From an uncultured Lachnospiraceae bacterium (GTDB lineage: Bacteria; Bacillota; Clostridia; Lachnospirales; Lachnospiraceae): 64,000 nt of DNA. Made by a program: the position numbers and the translations under genes. The DNA is taken from contig CANQNE010000005.1 in the NCBI GenBank assembly GCA_947625135.1, forward strand, positions 1 to 64,000, given 5' to 3'. The notes below the pieces were generated by a model. That model was not told the origin of the DNA and made no database searches. It saw only the letters and a list, made by a program, of their open reading frames with translations. Of the stretch, positions 1 to 8,659 are shown piece after piece (within the stretch, counting starts at the first letter, position 1; every line of letters starts with the position of its first letter).

Positions 1-130
1 ACCGGAGAATACCCTTACGTCTATGTAGACGGTGTGTATCTCAAGCGCAGCTGGGGCGGCGAGATCCAGAATGTCTCTATACTCGTGGCGATCGGAGTCA
101 GCAATGACGGCTGCTGAGAGATCATCGGAT
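1..130 (+). pseudogene. IS256-family transposase fragment
   Basis: Frame 1 reads as the middle of a mutator/IS256-type transposase: the segment YPYVYVDGVYLKRSWGGE is characteristic of the family, followed by VSILVAIGV. An in-frame TGA at 115-117 interrupts it where the family usually has Arg. Similarity stops near 130, where the sequence joins a terminase-like segment. The 5' part lies outside the window. It is a non-functional remnant. The family assignment is from memory of the motif. Confidence 0.7.
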
Positions 131-1147
131 GCCAGACAGAATCCGCTGCATTTTATTATCACTACGGCTGGTACCGACAGACATTCCATTGCGTATGAGC
201 TTCATACAAAGGCAGTGGATATTCTGGAAGGAAGGCGCGTGGATCCGACCTTCTATACGGTGGTCTATGGGCTGAAGGATGATGAGGACTGGGAGGATGA
301 AGCAAACTGGTACAAGGTCAATCCTTCGTTGGGATATCCCGTGAATATCGAAAGACTTAGGGACGCCTACCGAGAGGCAAAACAGAATTCGGCAGATGAA
401 GTGACCTTCAAATGACGGAGGCTGAATATGTGGGTATCGAGCACAATTGCATGGATTTCGGATTCCATCTTCACGAAGGGAAATGAAGAAATCGACATGG
501 CGGCTCTGGAAGGCAGGGATTGTTATGGCGGTTTGGATTTATCCAGTACAGGAGATATCACAGCACTGGTTTTGATGTTTCTGCCGAGAGATGAGGATGA
601 GAAGTATATTCTGCTTCCATTCTTCTGGGTACCGGAGGAGACAATACCGCGGGGGGGGGTTAAGCAGGCTTCGGTTCCTTATGATATTTGGGAGAAGCAG
701 GGATACCTGTTATCGACCGAAGGCAATGTAATTCATTATGATTTTATTGAGAAGTTTATTAATGATCTGGCTGAGAGGTATCACATCGTTGAAATCGCTG
801 TGGATAGAGGGAACGCTACTCGGATGATTCAGAACCCGGAAGGCGACGGATTTACGATGGTGCCGTTTGGTTAGGGTTTTGCATCGATGTCAGGGCCGAC
901 GAAGGACTTTTACAGGTTGTTGATGGAAGGATAGATCATTCACGGAGGACATCCGGTACTCCGATGGATGGCCGGGAACGTGGTGGTTGATACGGATCAT
1001 GCCGGGAACATCAAGGTAACAAAGGCAAGATTGAAAGAGAAGATAGAAGGTATTGTGGCAGCGATCATAGCGCTTGACCGGTGTATCCGTAATCAGGGGA
1101 TGAAGCAGGGCAGTGTTTACGATGAGCGCGGGCTGTTAGTGTTCTGA
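131..1147 (+). pseudogene. Phage terminase large subunit, decayed
   Basis: One continuous frame carries terminase large-subunit sequence: FIITTAGTDRHSIAYEL near 155-205, a nuclease-like GGLDLSSTGDITALV segment near 530-575, AVDRGNATRMIQNPEGDG near 800-850, and the tail VYDERGLLVF ending at 1145-1147. The frame is broken by TGA at 413-415 and TAG at 872-874 and 932-934, each at a place where the protein clearly continues. There is no start codon: the 5' end is fused to IS256 sequence. In phages this protein packages DNA with an N-terminal ATPase and a C-terminal nuclease. Here only a dead fragment of a former prophage remains. Confidence 0.8.
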
Positions 1148-1200
1148 GGATGTGGAAATAAGGGTAAGAAGTTTGACCGGACCTTGACCTTTTATCTATC

Positions 1201-1290
1201 GGGCTGGTGAATGATATGTATGCCGAGAGCGGGAATGACGGGTATAAGTACCGGGAACTGGCTGACCAGACGGATTTTGACCAGTTCTAA
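1201..1290 (+). pseudogene. Short C-terminal remnant of an unidentified gene
   Basis: Frame 1 reads an open segment containing VNDMYAESGNDGYKYREL and ends DFDQF-stop at 1288-1290, one base before the end of toxN on the other strand. The composition looks like a real protein C-terminus, probably from the same lost prophage. No start or upstream domain remains, and I do not recognise the family with confidence. Confidence 0.35.
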
Positions 1291-1291
1291 T

Positions 1292-1777
1292 TTATTTTTT
1301 GTAATTAAGGCATGCGTCCTCCAACTTAAGGAAATCATGACATCGTTTTCCCAGAGGAGTAGATGTCCCCTTTTCTATCCGGTGATGATATACAATGCCG
1401 GCATTTTTAAGGATACGATCCTGCTGCCTTTTTATAATCCTGTATTCGGCTTGAAGCAGTGCGCGGTAGTTGGGATTTTTTTCTTTTTGAATATCAACAT
1501 ATTGGTACAATCCGTCTGATACGGGGAACATGTTGTTGAGATTAAGTACGGCATAGTCTTTGATCTTAATGAAGTCTACACTTTCCTTCATTTTCGCATG
1601 TTTGGTTTTGAAGGAAGAAAGCGGTGCAAAATAATCCATGTTATGTATCTGAAGAAGGATACCGATATATTTCCGTTCGTTTTGCTGCCCGGGTTGTTTC
1701 TTGTGAAAAAAATGCGGCTCGAAAGCGGAAAGATAATCGATGTATTGGTTGTCGATTTCATAAAAACGTAAATTCAT
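1292..1777 (-). CDS. toxN: Type III toxin-antitoxin endoribonuclease, ToxN/AbiQ family
   Basis: The 161-residue protein matches the ToxN/AbiQ toxin family in length and motifs: an N-terminal FYEIDNQYIDYL strand-helix, YIGILLQIHNMDYFAPL at residues 38-53, and an A-P-L-S-S-F-K motif at residues 51-57. The family uses an equivalent Ser-Lys pair to cut RNA. Such toxins cleave mRNA and their own antitoxin RNA and are held inactive in a ring complex with RNA repeats. The start at 1777 is chosen over an upstream in-frame Met at 1855 because AGAAGGGG sits 8 bases before it and because the upstream Met lies inside the terminator. The gene follows the repeats and terminator of toxI, the standard layout. 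Subfamily (ToxN, AbiQ, CptN or TenpN) was not resolved. Confidence 0.88.
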   Translation of the reverse strand: MNLRFYEIDNQYIDYLSAFEPHFFHKKQPGQQNERKYIGILLQIHNMDYFAPLSSFKTKHAKMKESVDFIKIKDYAVLNLNNMFPVSDGLYQYVDIQKEKNPNYRALLQAEYRIIKRQQDRILKNAGIVYHHRIEKGTSTPLGKRCHDFLKLEDACLNYKK

Positions 1778-1824
1778 ATAAGATGCCCCTTCTGAATGTA
1801 CGGTATAGAGTGTTGTCTTGGTGA

Positions 1825-1854
1825 AAAAAGATGGGGGCAAGTTGCCTGCCCCCA
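1825..1854 (-). terminator. Attenuating terminator between toxI and toxN
   Basis: On the minus strand an 8-bp perfect stem (TGGGGGCA/TGCCCCCA, 1847-1854 with 1832-1839) and a 7-base loop are followed by CTTTTTTC. It stands between the antitoxin repeats and the toxin start. In type III systems this leaky terminator keeps antitoxin RNA in excess over toxin mRNA. Confidence 0.85.
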
Positions 1855-1998
1855 CTGTTATGCTCGCATTCCGAGCAGCGAAACGCTCACTTATAACTTT
1901 CTCATTTGAGGGCTGAGATACACCCGCTTATAAACTTTCTCATTTAAGGGCTGAGATACACCCCCTGTTAGGATGGCTGAATCAGCCACTACCTTATG
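1855..1998 (-). ncRNA. toxI: ToxI-type RNA antitoxin
   Basis: This minus-strand transcript is inferred between the promoter at 2004-2032 and the terminator at 1825-1854. It begins with a GGCTGA/TCAGCC hairpin (1975-1987), continues with two tandem 37-38-base repeats (1963-1926 and 1925-1889), and ends with a GCTCG/CGAGC hairpin (1862-1876) before the terminator. Each repeat can form a UCUCA/UGAGA stem whose loop holds CCC able to pair with GGG at the unit's 5' end, an H-type pseudoknot as expected for this antitoxin class. The ends are approximate. Secondary structure was judged by eye. Confidence 0.8.
1889..1963 (-). repeat. Two tandem antitoxin repeats
   Basis: Unit 1 as transcribed is 1963-1926 (38 bases) and unit 2 is 1925-1889 (37 bases). 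They differ by a loop T/C change, a one-base indel in a GTTTATAAG segment and the terminal base. The changes spare the GGG, CCC, TCTCA and TGAGA pairing segments, so the structure appears to be under selection. Confidence 0.9.
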
Positions 1999-2003
1999 CT
2001 TTT

Positions 2004-2032
2004 ATTATATGGAGAATCTGAAAAAAATGCAA
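2004..2032 (-). promoter_or_regulatory. toxI-toxN promoter
   Basis: On the minus strand the -35 is TTGCAT (2032-2027) and the -10 is TATAAT (2009-2004), separated by exactly 17 bases. Transcription should start near 1997, just ahead of the first antitoxin hairpin. This near-consensus sigma-A promoter fits strong constitutive antitoxin production. Confidence 0.8.
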
Positions 2033-2102
2033 TAGTGAAATCATGTTTTTTGTGGAATTTAAAATTTCAATTTTAGAGAAAAAAGTGGAATATAGAAACA
2101 TA

Positions 2103-2131
2103 TTGAAAATATATTCCTCTTTTGATATAAT
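2103..2131 (+). promoter_or_regulatory. cas operon promoter
   Basis: TTGAAA (2103-2108), a 17-base spacer and TATAAT (2126-2131) form a near-consensus sigma-A promoter about 60 bases before the cas3 start. It is divergent from the toxI promoter, with about 70 AT-rich bases between the two -35 elements. Confidence 0.78.
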
Positions 2132-2194
2132 TAATTTAAACATTTTGGAAGCAAAAGGGTACCTTATGTGCAACATTTAAAAGGGAAATCAGGT

Positions 2195-4633
2195 ATGAAA
2201 CTGATAGCGCACATTACAGAGAACAACGGTATAAAAGTCGAGCAGACTTTAGCGGCGCACTGCCGCAGGACGGCGGTATATGCCTCAGGAAGCGTTGAGG
2301 GAAATTTTAAAAATTGCTGTTATTTGGCGGGGCTGCTGCATGATTTTGGAAAAGCAAAAAAAGAATTTGTGGAATATATAGAGAAAGCTTATGAAGGGCA
2401 GTCGGTGAAAAAAGGCAGTGTTAATCATACGTTTGCCGCGGTTATCTATCTTCTTGAGGCATATCACACAGAAACTTCTGAAAAATGGGAAAGACTCACT
2501 TCTGAGTTGATCGCTTATGCGGTTGGGTCACATCACGGGATGTTCGACTGCCTTGATTTAGATGGGAAGAATGGTTTTTTGCACCGGTTGGAAATAAACA
2601 GGGAGGAGTTGTGTTATCAACAGGCATATTCTTATTTTTTAAATCAGGTTGCAGATAAAGAGGAGATCCATACATATTTTTTAAATGCAATTGAAGAAGT
2701 GAAGAGTTTTTTTATTGAAGTTAAAAAAACATATAACAATCAGTCTGAACCAGTGTTTTTTCAGACCGGTATGCTGGCGCGCCTGATTCTCTCGTCTGTC
2801 ATTTATGGAGATAGAAGGGACACCAGAGAGTTTATGACACAGAAAGTGGACACAGGAGAACAACGTGTCATCTGGAAAGAGTATGAAGAATATTTTGAGA
2901 AAAAAATTGCTGCTTTTCCACCGGATTCACCGCTTAATAAAGTCAGGTGGATGATTTCGGATCAATGCCGGAAAAATGCGGAAAAGAATTGTGGGATTTA
3001 TCGTTTAAACGTGCCCACCGGGGCCGGGAAGACATTATGTGGTCTTCGGTACGCCATTGCCCATGCCCGGAAATACAAAAAGAAAAGAATCATTTTTATT
3101 ATTCCACTTCTGAGTGTTTTGGATCAAAATGCGAAAGTGATCCGGAAATATGTGCCATACCCGGAACGGGTACTGGAGCACCATTCAAATATTATACAGG
3201 AAAAAAACGGAGCGCCGCAGGCAGAAGAAGCAGATTATTTTGAGATCTTGACGGAAAACTGGGGCGCGCCGGTAATCATATCTACGCTGGCACAGTTTTT
3301 AAACATCCTGTTTGATGATAAAACTTCGGCCATTGGCAGGATGCAGGCATTGTGTGACAGCGTCATTATAATTGATGAAATTCAATCGATTCCCAAAAAG
3401 ACAACTATGATGTTTAATATGGCGCTGAATTTTCTGCAGCAGTTTTGTCGATCCACGATAGTGTTATCCTCTGCTATCCAGCCCTGTTTTGAAGAATTAA
3501 AGTGGCCGCTGCATTTTGCGCCTGAGCCTGATATGGTATACCTGGATGAAAGGCAGATGCAGGTGTTCAGACGTGCCGAAATTGAAGATCACACCGATCC
3601 CGCGGGAATGGATTTTGAGGAGTGCGCCGCGTTTTGCGGCGGGCTAATGGAAGAAAGGACCTCTCTTCTGATAGTATGTAATACAAAAGCAGAAGCAAGG
3701 ATCCTGTATGAACTGCTCCGGCAGCAGGCCGATATACGGGGATGGGATGTTTTTCATTTGTCTGCAGCCATGTGTCAAGAGCATAGAGTGAATGTGATGG
3801 CAGACTTAGAACGTGAATTGTGTCTGATACAGAGAGAATTCAGGGCAGAGCAGATCAACCATAGAATGATCTGTGTTTCCACACAGTTAATCGAGGCAGG
3901 AGTTGATCTGTCTTTTCAGTGCGTGGTACACGTTATGGCCGGTATTGATAATCTTGCGCAGGCTGCCGGAAGATGTGACCGCGGCATGGAATACGGAGGG
4001 ACGGGAAAGGTTTATCTGATTCGGTTGAAGAATGAAAATCTGAGAATGTTGCCGGATATTGCAAAAGCCCAGAATAGTACCGTCCATGTACTGGAATTTT
4101 TGAAGCGGATCGGGTGTAAGTCCTATATAGGAGCAAAAGCTGTAAAAAGATTTTATGAGAGCCTTTATGAGGAGATCCGGCAGGAGATCCGCTATCCGGT
4201 AAGAACGGATATTTATCAAACAACCCTATATCTTGCGGATCTTCTGGCAAATAAAAATGAACATGAAGTTCATAAGGAAAACAGGGGATATATTCTGCGT
4301 CAACCCTTCAGGATGATTGGCCATGAATTTAAAGTGTTTGCTCAGGAGACGATGGATGTCCTGACGCCCTATGGGGAAGGAAAAGCTTTGATCGAACAGA
4401 TTCTGGATATGCAAAAGAGGTATTGGGAACCAACGGCTTATGAAAATATTCTGCAGAGGGTAAGACCTTACATGATCAATATTTTTGAGTGGCAGAAAAA
4501 GCAACTGACAGAAGCTGGGCTGCTTTTTCCCGCACTGGAAGGCCGTCTGCTAATATTGGATGAAACGGTATACGACGGACAATACGGACTGACGGAGATA
4601 AAAGAACGCCCGGTTGAAGACTTTGTAATTTAG
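2195..4633 (+). CDS. cas3: CRISPR-associated helicase-nuclease Cas3 (type I-C)
   Basis: Cas3 unwinds and degrades DNA marked by Cascade. An N-terminal HD nuclease domain shows HCRRT, LLHDFGK near residue 47 and GSHHGMFD near 110. The superfamily 2 helicase part shows Walker A PTGAGKT near residue 272, the Walker B variant DEIQ near 393, STQLIEAGVDLSF near 565 and QAAGRCDRG near 588. The length of about 812 residues is normal. ATG 2195 is preferred, with AAGGGA 8 bases upstream; a GTG at 2168 would add nine residues. It is the first gene of the I-C operon and appears intact. Confidence 0.95.
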   Translation: MKLIAHITENNGIKVEQTLAAHCRRTAVYASGSVEGNFKNCCYLAGLLHDFGKAKKEFVEYIEKAYEGQSVKKGSVNHTFAAVIYLLEAYHTETSEKWERLTSELIAYAVGSHHGMFDCLDLDGKNGFLHRLEINREELCYQQAYSYFLNQVADKEEIHTYFLNAIEEVKSFFIEVKKTYNNQSEPVFFQTGMLARLILSSVIYGDRRDTREFMTQKVDTGEQRVIWKEYEEYFEKKIAAFPPDSPLNKVRWMISDQCRKNAEKNCGIYRLNVPTGAGKTLCGLRYAIAHARKYKKKRIIFIIPLLSVLDQNAKVIRKYVPYPERVLEHHSNIIQEKNGAPQAEEADYFEILTENWGAPVIISTLAQFLNILFDDKTSAIGRMQALCDSVIIIDEIQSIPKKTTMMFNMALNFLQQFCRSTIVLSSAIQPCFEELKWPLHFAPEPDMVYLDERQMQVFRRAEIEDHTDPAGMDFEECAAFCGGLMEERTSLLIVCNTKAEARILYELLRQQADIRGWDVFHLSAAMCQEHRVNVMADLERELCLIQREFRAEQINHRMICVSTQLIEAGVDLSFQCVVHVMAGIDNLAQAAGRCDRGMEYGGTGKVYLIRLKNENLRMLPDIAKAQNSTVHVLEFLKRIGCKSYIGAKAVKRFYESLYEEIRQEIRYPVRTDIYQTTLYLADLLANKNEHEVHKENRGYILRQPFRMIGHEFKVFAQETMDVLTPYGEGKALIEQILDMQKRYWEPTAYENILQRVRPYMINIFEWQKKQLTEAGLLFPALEGRLLILDETVYDGQYGLTEIKERPVEDFVI

Positions 4634-4685
4634 GAATAACAAAATAAAAATATGAGTTCAGATGTTTTTTAGGATGGAGGTCAAA

Positions 4686-5405
4686 ATGAAACACAGAAAT
4701 TCCGTAGAATTTGAAGTGACAGGGGAATACGGATTGTTTTCCGATCCGGTGACCCGCGTCGGAGGAGAAAAATTCAGCTATCAGATTCCCACCTATGAGG
4801 CTCTGAAAGGTATTTTGCAGAGCGTTTACTGGAAACCTACGCTGATATGGCTTATTGATGAGCTGCGTGTTATGAACCCCATACAGACGGAAACGAAAGG
4901 GATACGGCCCATCAGGTTTTTCAGCGATGGAAATGATCTTTCCTACTACACTTACCTGAAAGACTGCCGCTACCGCGTGCGCGCGCATTTTATCTGGAAC
5001 GAAAACCGGCCGGAACTGGCGGCGGATCGTAATGAGAATAAGCACCACAATATTGCCAAAAGGATGATAGAGCGGGGTGGCCGAAGGGATATTTTTCTGG
5101 GCAGCCGGGAGTGCCAGGGATATGTAAAACCCTGTGTGTTTGAAGAAGGAGAAGGATTTTATGACAACATTTCGGAGATGGATTTTGGGATGATGTATCA
5201 TGGAATCACTTACGCAGACGAAGCCTATTCAGAAGAGACGAAAGGGAAGATGAGCGTGCGTCTTTGGCGTGCGGTGATGAAAAACGGCGTTGTGGCATTT
5301 CTGCCGCCATGGGAGTGTATTCACAGGCCGGTAAGAGAAATGAACATGAAGAAATTTGGTGAAGTGTATGGAAACTTTTCAATGTCGGAGGAGGTGCCGG
5401 AGTAG
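4686..5405 (+). CDS. cas5c: Cas5 of type I-C (Cas5d), crRNA-processing endoribonuclease
   Basis: The 239-residue protein opens with a RAMP-like strand and contains the family motif VTRVGGEKFSYQIPTYEALKG at about residues 23-43. In type I-C, Cas5 replaces Cas6: it cuts each repeat at the 3' base of its hairpin and stays in Cascade at the crRNA 5' end. The start at 4686 follows GGAGG by five bases. The stop abuts the cas8c start with no gap, so translation is probably coupled. The array hairpin predicts an 11-base 5' handle. Confidence 0.93.
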   Translation: MKHRNSVEFEVTGEYGLFSDPVTRVGGEKFSYQIPTYEALKGILQSVYWKPTLIWLIDELRVMNPIQTETKGIRPIRFFSDGNDLSYYTYLKDCRYRVRAHFIWNENRPELAADRNENKHHNIAKRMIERGGRRDIFLGSRECQGYVKPCVFEEGEGFYDNISEMDFGMMYHGITYADEAYSEETKGKMSVRLWRAVMKNGVVAFLPPWECIHRPVREMNMKKFGEVYGNFSMSEEVPE

Positions 5406-7270
5406 ATGTCATGGATGAGTCAGCTCTATGCGACGTATGAAAAAAATGTAGGAAACGGAGGACGATTGGGAGCAGCGATAACGCCCATTGCCCACATGAA
5501 TGTCAACGCGCAGCTGGAGATCACGTTAAATCTTCAGGGAGAATTTCTGGGAGCCAGAAGTATTCCGAGAGAGGATGCGGTGACACTGGCTCCGGTCACG
5601 GAAGCATCCGAATCGAGAAGTTCTGGTGTTACGCCCCATGCACTGTGTGACACCCTTTCTTATGTGGCGGGAGATTTTGAGGCGTACTTACGGGAGCGCG
5701 GAAAAAAAAACGGCCCGCGGGCCAAATTTGAACAATATATAGAGAACCTCAGAAAATGGAAGGAATCGGATCAGTCCCATCCGAAGGTGCGTGCTGTTTA
5801 TACATATCTGACCAGAGAAACGTTGATGTCGGACCTGATCAAAAGCGGGCTTGTGGAACTTGACGAAGACGGAATGTTGTCCGGGAGAAAGATTGAAGGG
5901 CAGCTCTGTGAAAAGGCGATGGTCCGCTTTCGGATCGCCGGTTCCGAACCGGGGAGGGACGGCACCTGGACAGATCCTTCTTTGGTGCAGGCTTACATAC
6001 GATATTTTCTGGAGCACCAGCAGGGAGAAGAAGCGGTTTGTTATTATACAGGGAAAAAGCAGGTACGATCTAAAAATCATCCCAAAGGAATCGTGGCGGC
6101 AAATTATGGAGCCAAGCTTGTATCACCAATGATAAACGGGGATTTACCTACCGGGGAAGATTTCAAAACGCAGAGCAGGCTTACGCGCTCAGTTATGAGG
6201 CATCTCAGAAAATTCACAGTGCGCTGACGTGGCTTGTAAAGAATCAGGGGGCTTATGTTGGATCGAAGAATAAACGGACATTTGTTTGCTGGAATCCGAA
6301 CGGAAAGAAAGTGCCGGATATTTTTAAGGAATTTGGACTGGAATCTGATGAATCGGAGGAGCAGGAACCCATATATTACAAAAGAAAACTGATCAGGATC
6401 TTTCAGGGATATCGTGAGCAGTTCGACAGAGAAGATACAGTGATCGTCATGGGGCTGGATGCTGCCACAACAGGCAGGCTTTCGATCACTTATTATAATG
6501 AAATGCCGGCGTACGATTTTCTGGACAGGATCATTGACTGGGGAAATACCTGCAGGTGGTTTTATGGAAGGGATAATGAGAATAAAAAACTTTATTATCA
6601 GATAGAAACGCCCCAGTTTCGCAGGATCATAGAGTATGCTTTTGGTCGGGAGCGGGAAAAGTTTGTGGAGGTGGATGACAGAATATTGAAGGAACAGGTG
6701 CAGCGGCTTTTAAAATGCCTGTTGGAACGGCAGCCTGTTCCAAGAGATATTATGCAGGCGCTCGTACTTCGCGCGTCCACACCACTTGCCTATTCCGTCG
6801 GTAACAGAGAAAAGGTTTTGTCAACGGCATGCGCAGTCGTTTCAAAATATTATAGTGACAGAAAGTTGAAAGGAGAGTGGGAAGATATGAAACTGGACCC
6901 GGAAAACAGGGACAGGAGCTATTTGTTTGGGCGGCTTCTGGCAATTTATGAAAAAGTAGAACGAGTAACCTATAAAGAGGAGACAAGAGAGCCAAATGCT
7001 ATTCGGCTGCAGTCGGCTTATGTGAATCACCCTATGCAGACGTGGAAGATTTTGAATGATCTTCTGACACCATATTTTCCAAAATTAAAGCCGGGACTCA
7101 GAGAGTATTACAGAAGATTGATCAGTGAGATCACAGAGCAGCTTTTAGAGAAAGACGAAAAGAAATTAAATCAGAGGCTGAAAGAAACCTATCTGTTAGG
7201 GTATTACCTGCAGAGAGCAGAGTTAAATAAAAAGAAAGTATCTCAGAAGGAGGAAATGGAAAATGAGTAA
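5406..7270 (+). pseudogene. cas8c: Cas8c (Csd1) large Cascade subunit, frameshifted
   Basis: The first frame (5406 to a stop at 6225-6227) and a second frame (open from 6128 to 7270) together encode an ordinary Cas8c of about 620 residues. The switch point is precise: the expected SPNDKRGFTYRGRF motif is recovered only if one A is restored at 6128-6129. In frame one the protein degenerates after KLVSP and ends at residue 273. Cas8c recognises the PAM and recruits Cas3, so the reading as given would abolish interference. A consensus error in a short A run, or slippage, remains possible. The end overlaps cas7 by 8 bases. Confidence 0.9.
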
Positions 7271-8111
7271 TTTACAGAACAAGATTGATTTTACAGTGCT
7301 GGTAAAGGTAACAAATGCGAATCCCAACGGAGATCCGCTTAATGGAAATCGTCCCCGGACCACCTACACAGGCCAGGGAGAAATTTCCGATGTGTGTATC
7401 AAAAGAAAGATCCGGAACCGGCTGCAGGATATGGGCGAAGCCCTGTTCATACAATCGGCGGACCGCAGTGACGACGGTTTTTCTTCTTTGAATGAAAGGG
7501 CTTCCGCGACGATTAAAGAGTACACATCTGATGATGATTATGCGAAACAGGCATGTGAAAAATGGATCGACGTGCGTACCTTTGGACAGGTATTCGCATT
7601 TAAGAGCAAAGACAAAAAGGAAAATGTATCCGTTGGCGTAAGGGGACCAGTATCAATCCATCAGGCGATCAGCTGTTCCCCGGTTGACATCAACAGCATG
7701 CAGATCACAAAGAGTGTAAATGGAGAACCGGCGGAAGGAAGAAGTTCAGATACTATGGGAACCAAGCATTTTGTAGAGTTTGGATTTTACAGGATCAAGG
7801 GCTCTATTAACGTACAGCTTGCGGAAAAAACAGGTTTTTCTGAGGAGGACGCAGATAAGCTGAAGGAAGCGCTCCGCACATTGTTTGTCAATGACGCTTC
7901 CGCAGCAAGGCCGGACGGCAGTATGGAGGTGGTAAACGTATACTGGTGGAGGCATAATAATAAGATCGGGCAGTATTCTGCGGCAAAGGTGCATGATTCT
8001 CTGAAAATTGTTCTGAAAGAGGATGTTGCGGTACCGTCAGATATTACAGATTATGAAATCACGTTGGAAAATCTGCCGGGGCTGGAGCCGGAGATCCTGC
8101 AGGGAATGTAA
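7263..8111 (+). CDS. cas7c: Cas7 of type I-C (Csd2), Cascade backbone
   Basis: This 282-residue RAMP protein forms the crRNA-coating filament of Cascade. It shows the family start KIDFTVLVKVTNANPNGDP, followed by NRPRT, GVRGPVSIH near residue 125, and MGTKHFVEFGFYRIKG near 164-180. The length is normal and the frame intact. AAGGAGG lies seven bases before the start, and the gene overlaps the end of cas8c by 8 bases. Confidence 0.95.
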   Translation: MSNLQNKIDFTVLVKVTNANPNGDPLNGNRPRTTYTGQGEISDVCIKRKIRNRLQDMGEALFIQSADRSDDGFSSLNERASATIKEYTSDDDYAKQACEKWIDVRTFGQVFAFKSKDKKENVSVGVRGPVSIHQAISCSPVDINSMQITKSVNGEPAEGRSSDTMGTKHFVEFGFYRIKGSINVQLAEKTGFSEEDADKLKEALRTLFVNDASAARPDGSMEVVNVYWWRHNNKIGQYSAAKVHDSLKIVLKEDVAVPSDITDYEITLENLPGLEPEILQGM

Positions 8112-8116
8112 CGGGT

Positions 8117-8659
8117 ATGTATAACGAAGAAGAATATCTGATGCTCTCAGGACTACAGCATTTTGCGTATTGCAGAAGGCAGTGGGCACTGATCCATATT
8201 GAGCAGCAGTGGCAGGAAAATGAACAGACGGTGGATGGGCAGCTGTTTCATAAAATCGCTCATGGTAAAGAAAAAATAGAAAGTCGGGGGAATTTGCTGA
8301 TCACAAGAGGTCTGCATATCAGGTCGACGGTTCTTGGAATGTCCGGCATCTGTGATGTGGTGGAATTTCACAGGTCAGAGAGTGGTATTTCGCTGGCAGG
8401 CAGGGAAGGTTTCTGGCAGCCATATCCGGTCGAATACAAAAAAGGAGCGCCGAAGGAACATGATGCAGATGAACTGCAGCTTTGCGCTCAGGCAATCTGT
8501 CTGGAGGAAATGCTTATGTGCAATATTCCGGAAGGAGATCTGTTTTATGGAGAAACACGCAGACGGACAGCTGTGGAATTTACCCAGGAGCTTCGGAAAG
8601 TGGTCCATACCATGGTTTCCTTTGCATACGCTGGAGGCGATTTTGTGTTTTTCATATAA
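8117..8659 (+). pseudogene. cas4: Cas4 exonuclease, C-terminus lost by deletion
   Basis: Residues 1-166 are typical type I-C Cas4, a RecB-like nuclease that trims prespacers and selects PAMs. Visible are FAYCRRQW with the first cluster Cys (near residue 19), GICDVVEF and PVEYKKGA. After VVHTMVS near 8612 the frame runs out of register into cas1 codons and stops at 8659. The usual C-terminal segment of about 50 residues with three Cys that complete the Fe-S cluster is absent. The product is probably unstable or inactive. Confidence 0.85.

Noticed and set aside
1889..1963. ToxI repeats as crRNA-like elements repressed or processed by Cascade (a CRISPR-regulated toxin design)
   Set aside because: The antitoxin units share no stretch resembling the CRISPR repeat or its 3' handle, and they have their own promoter and terminator.
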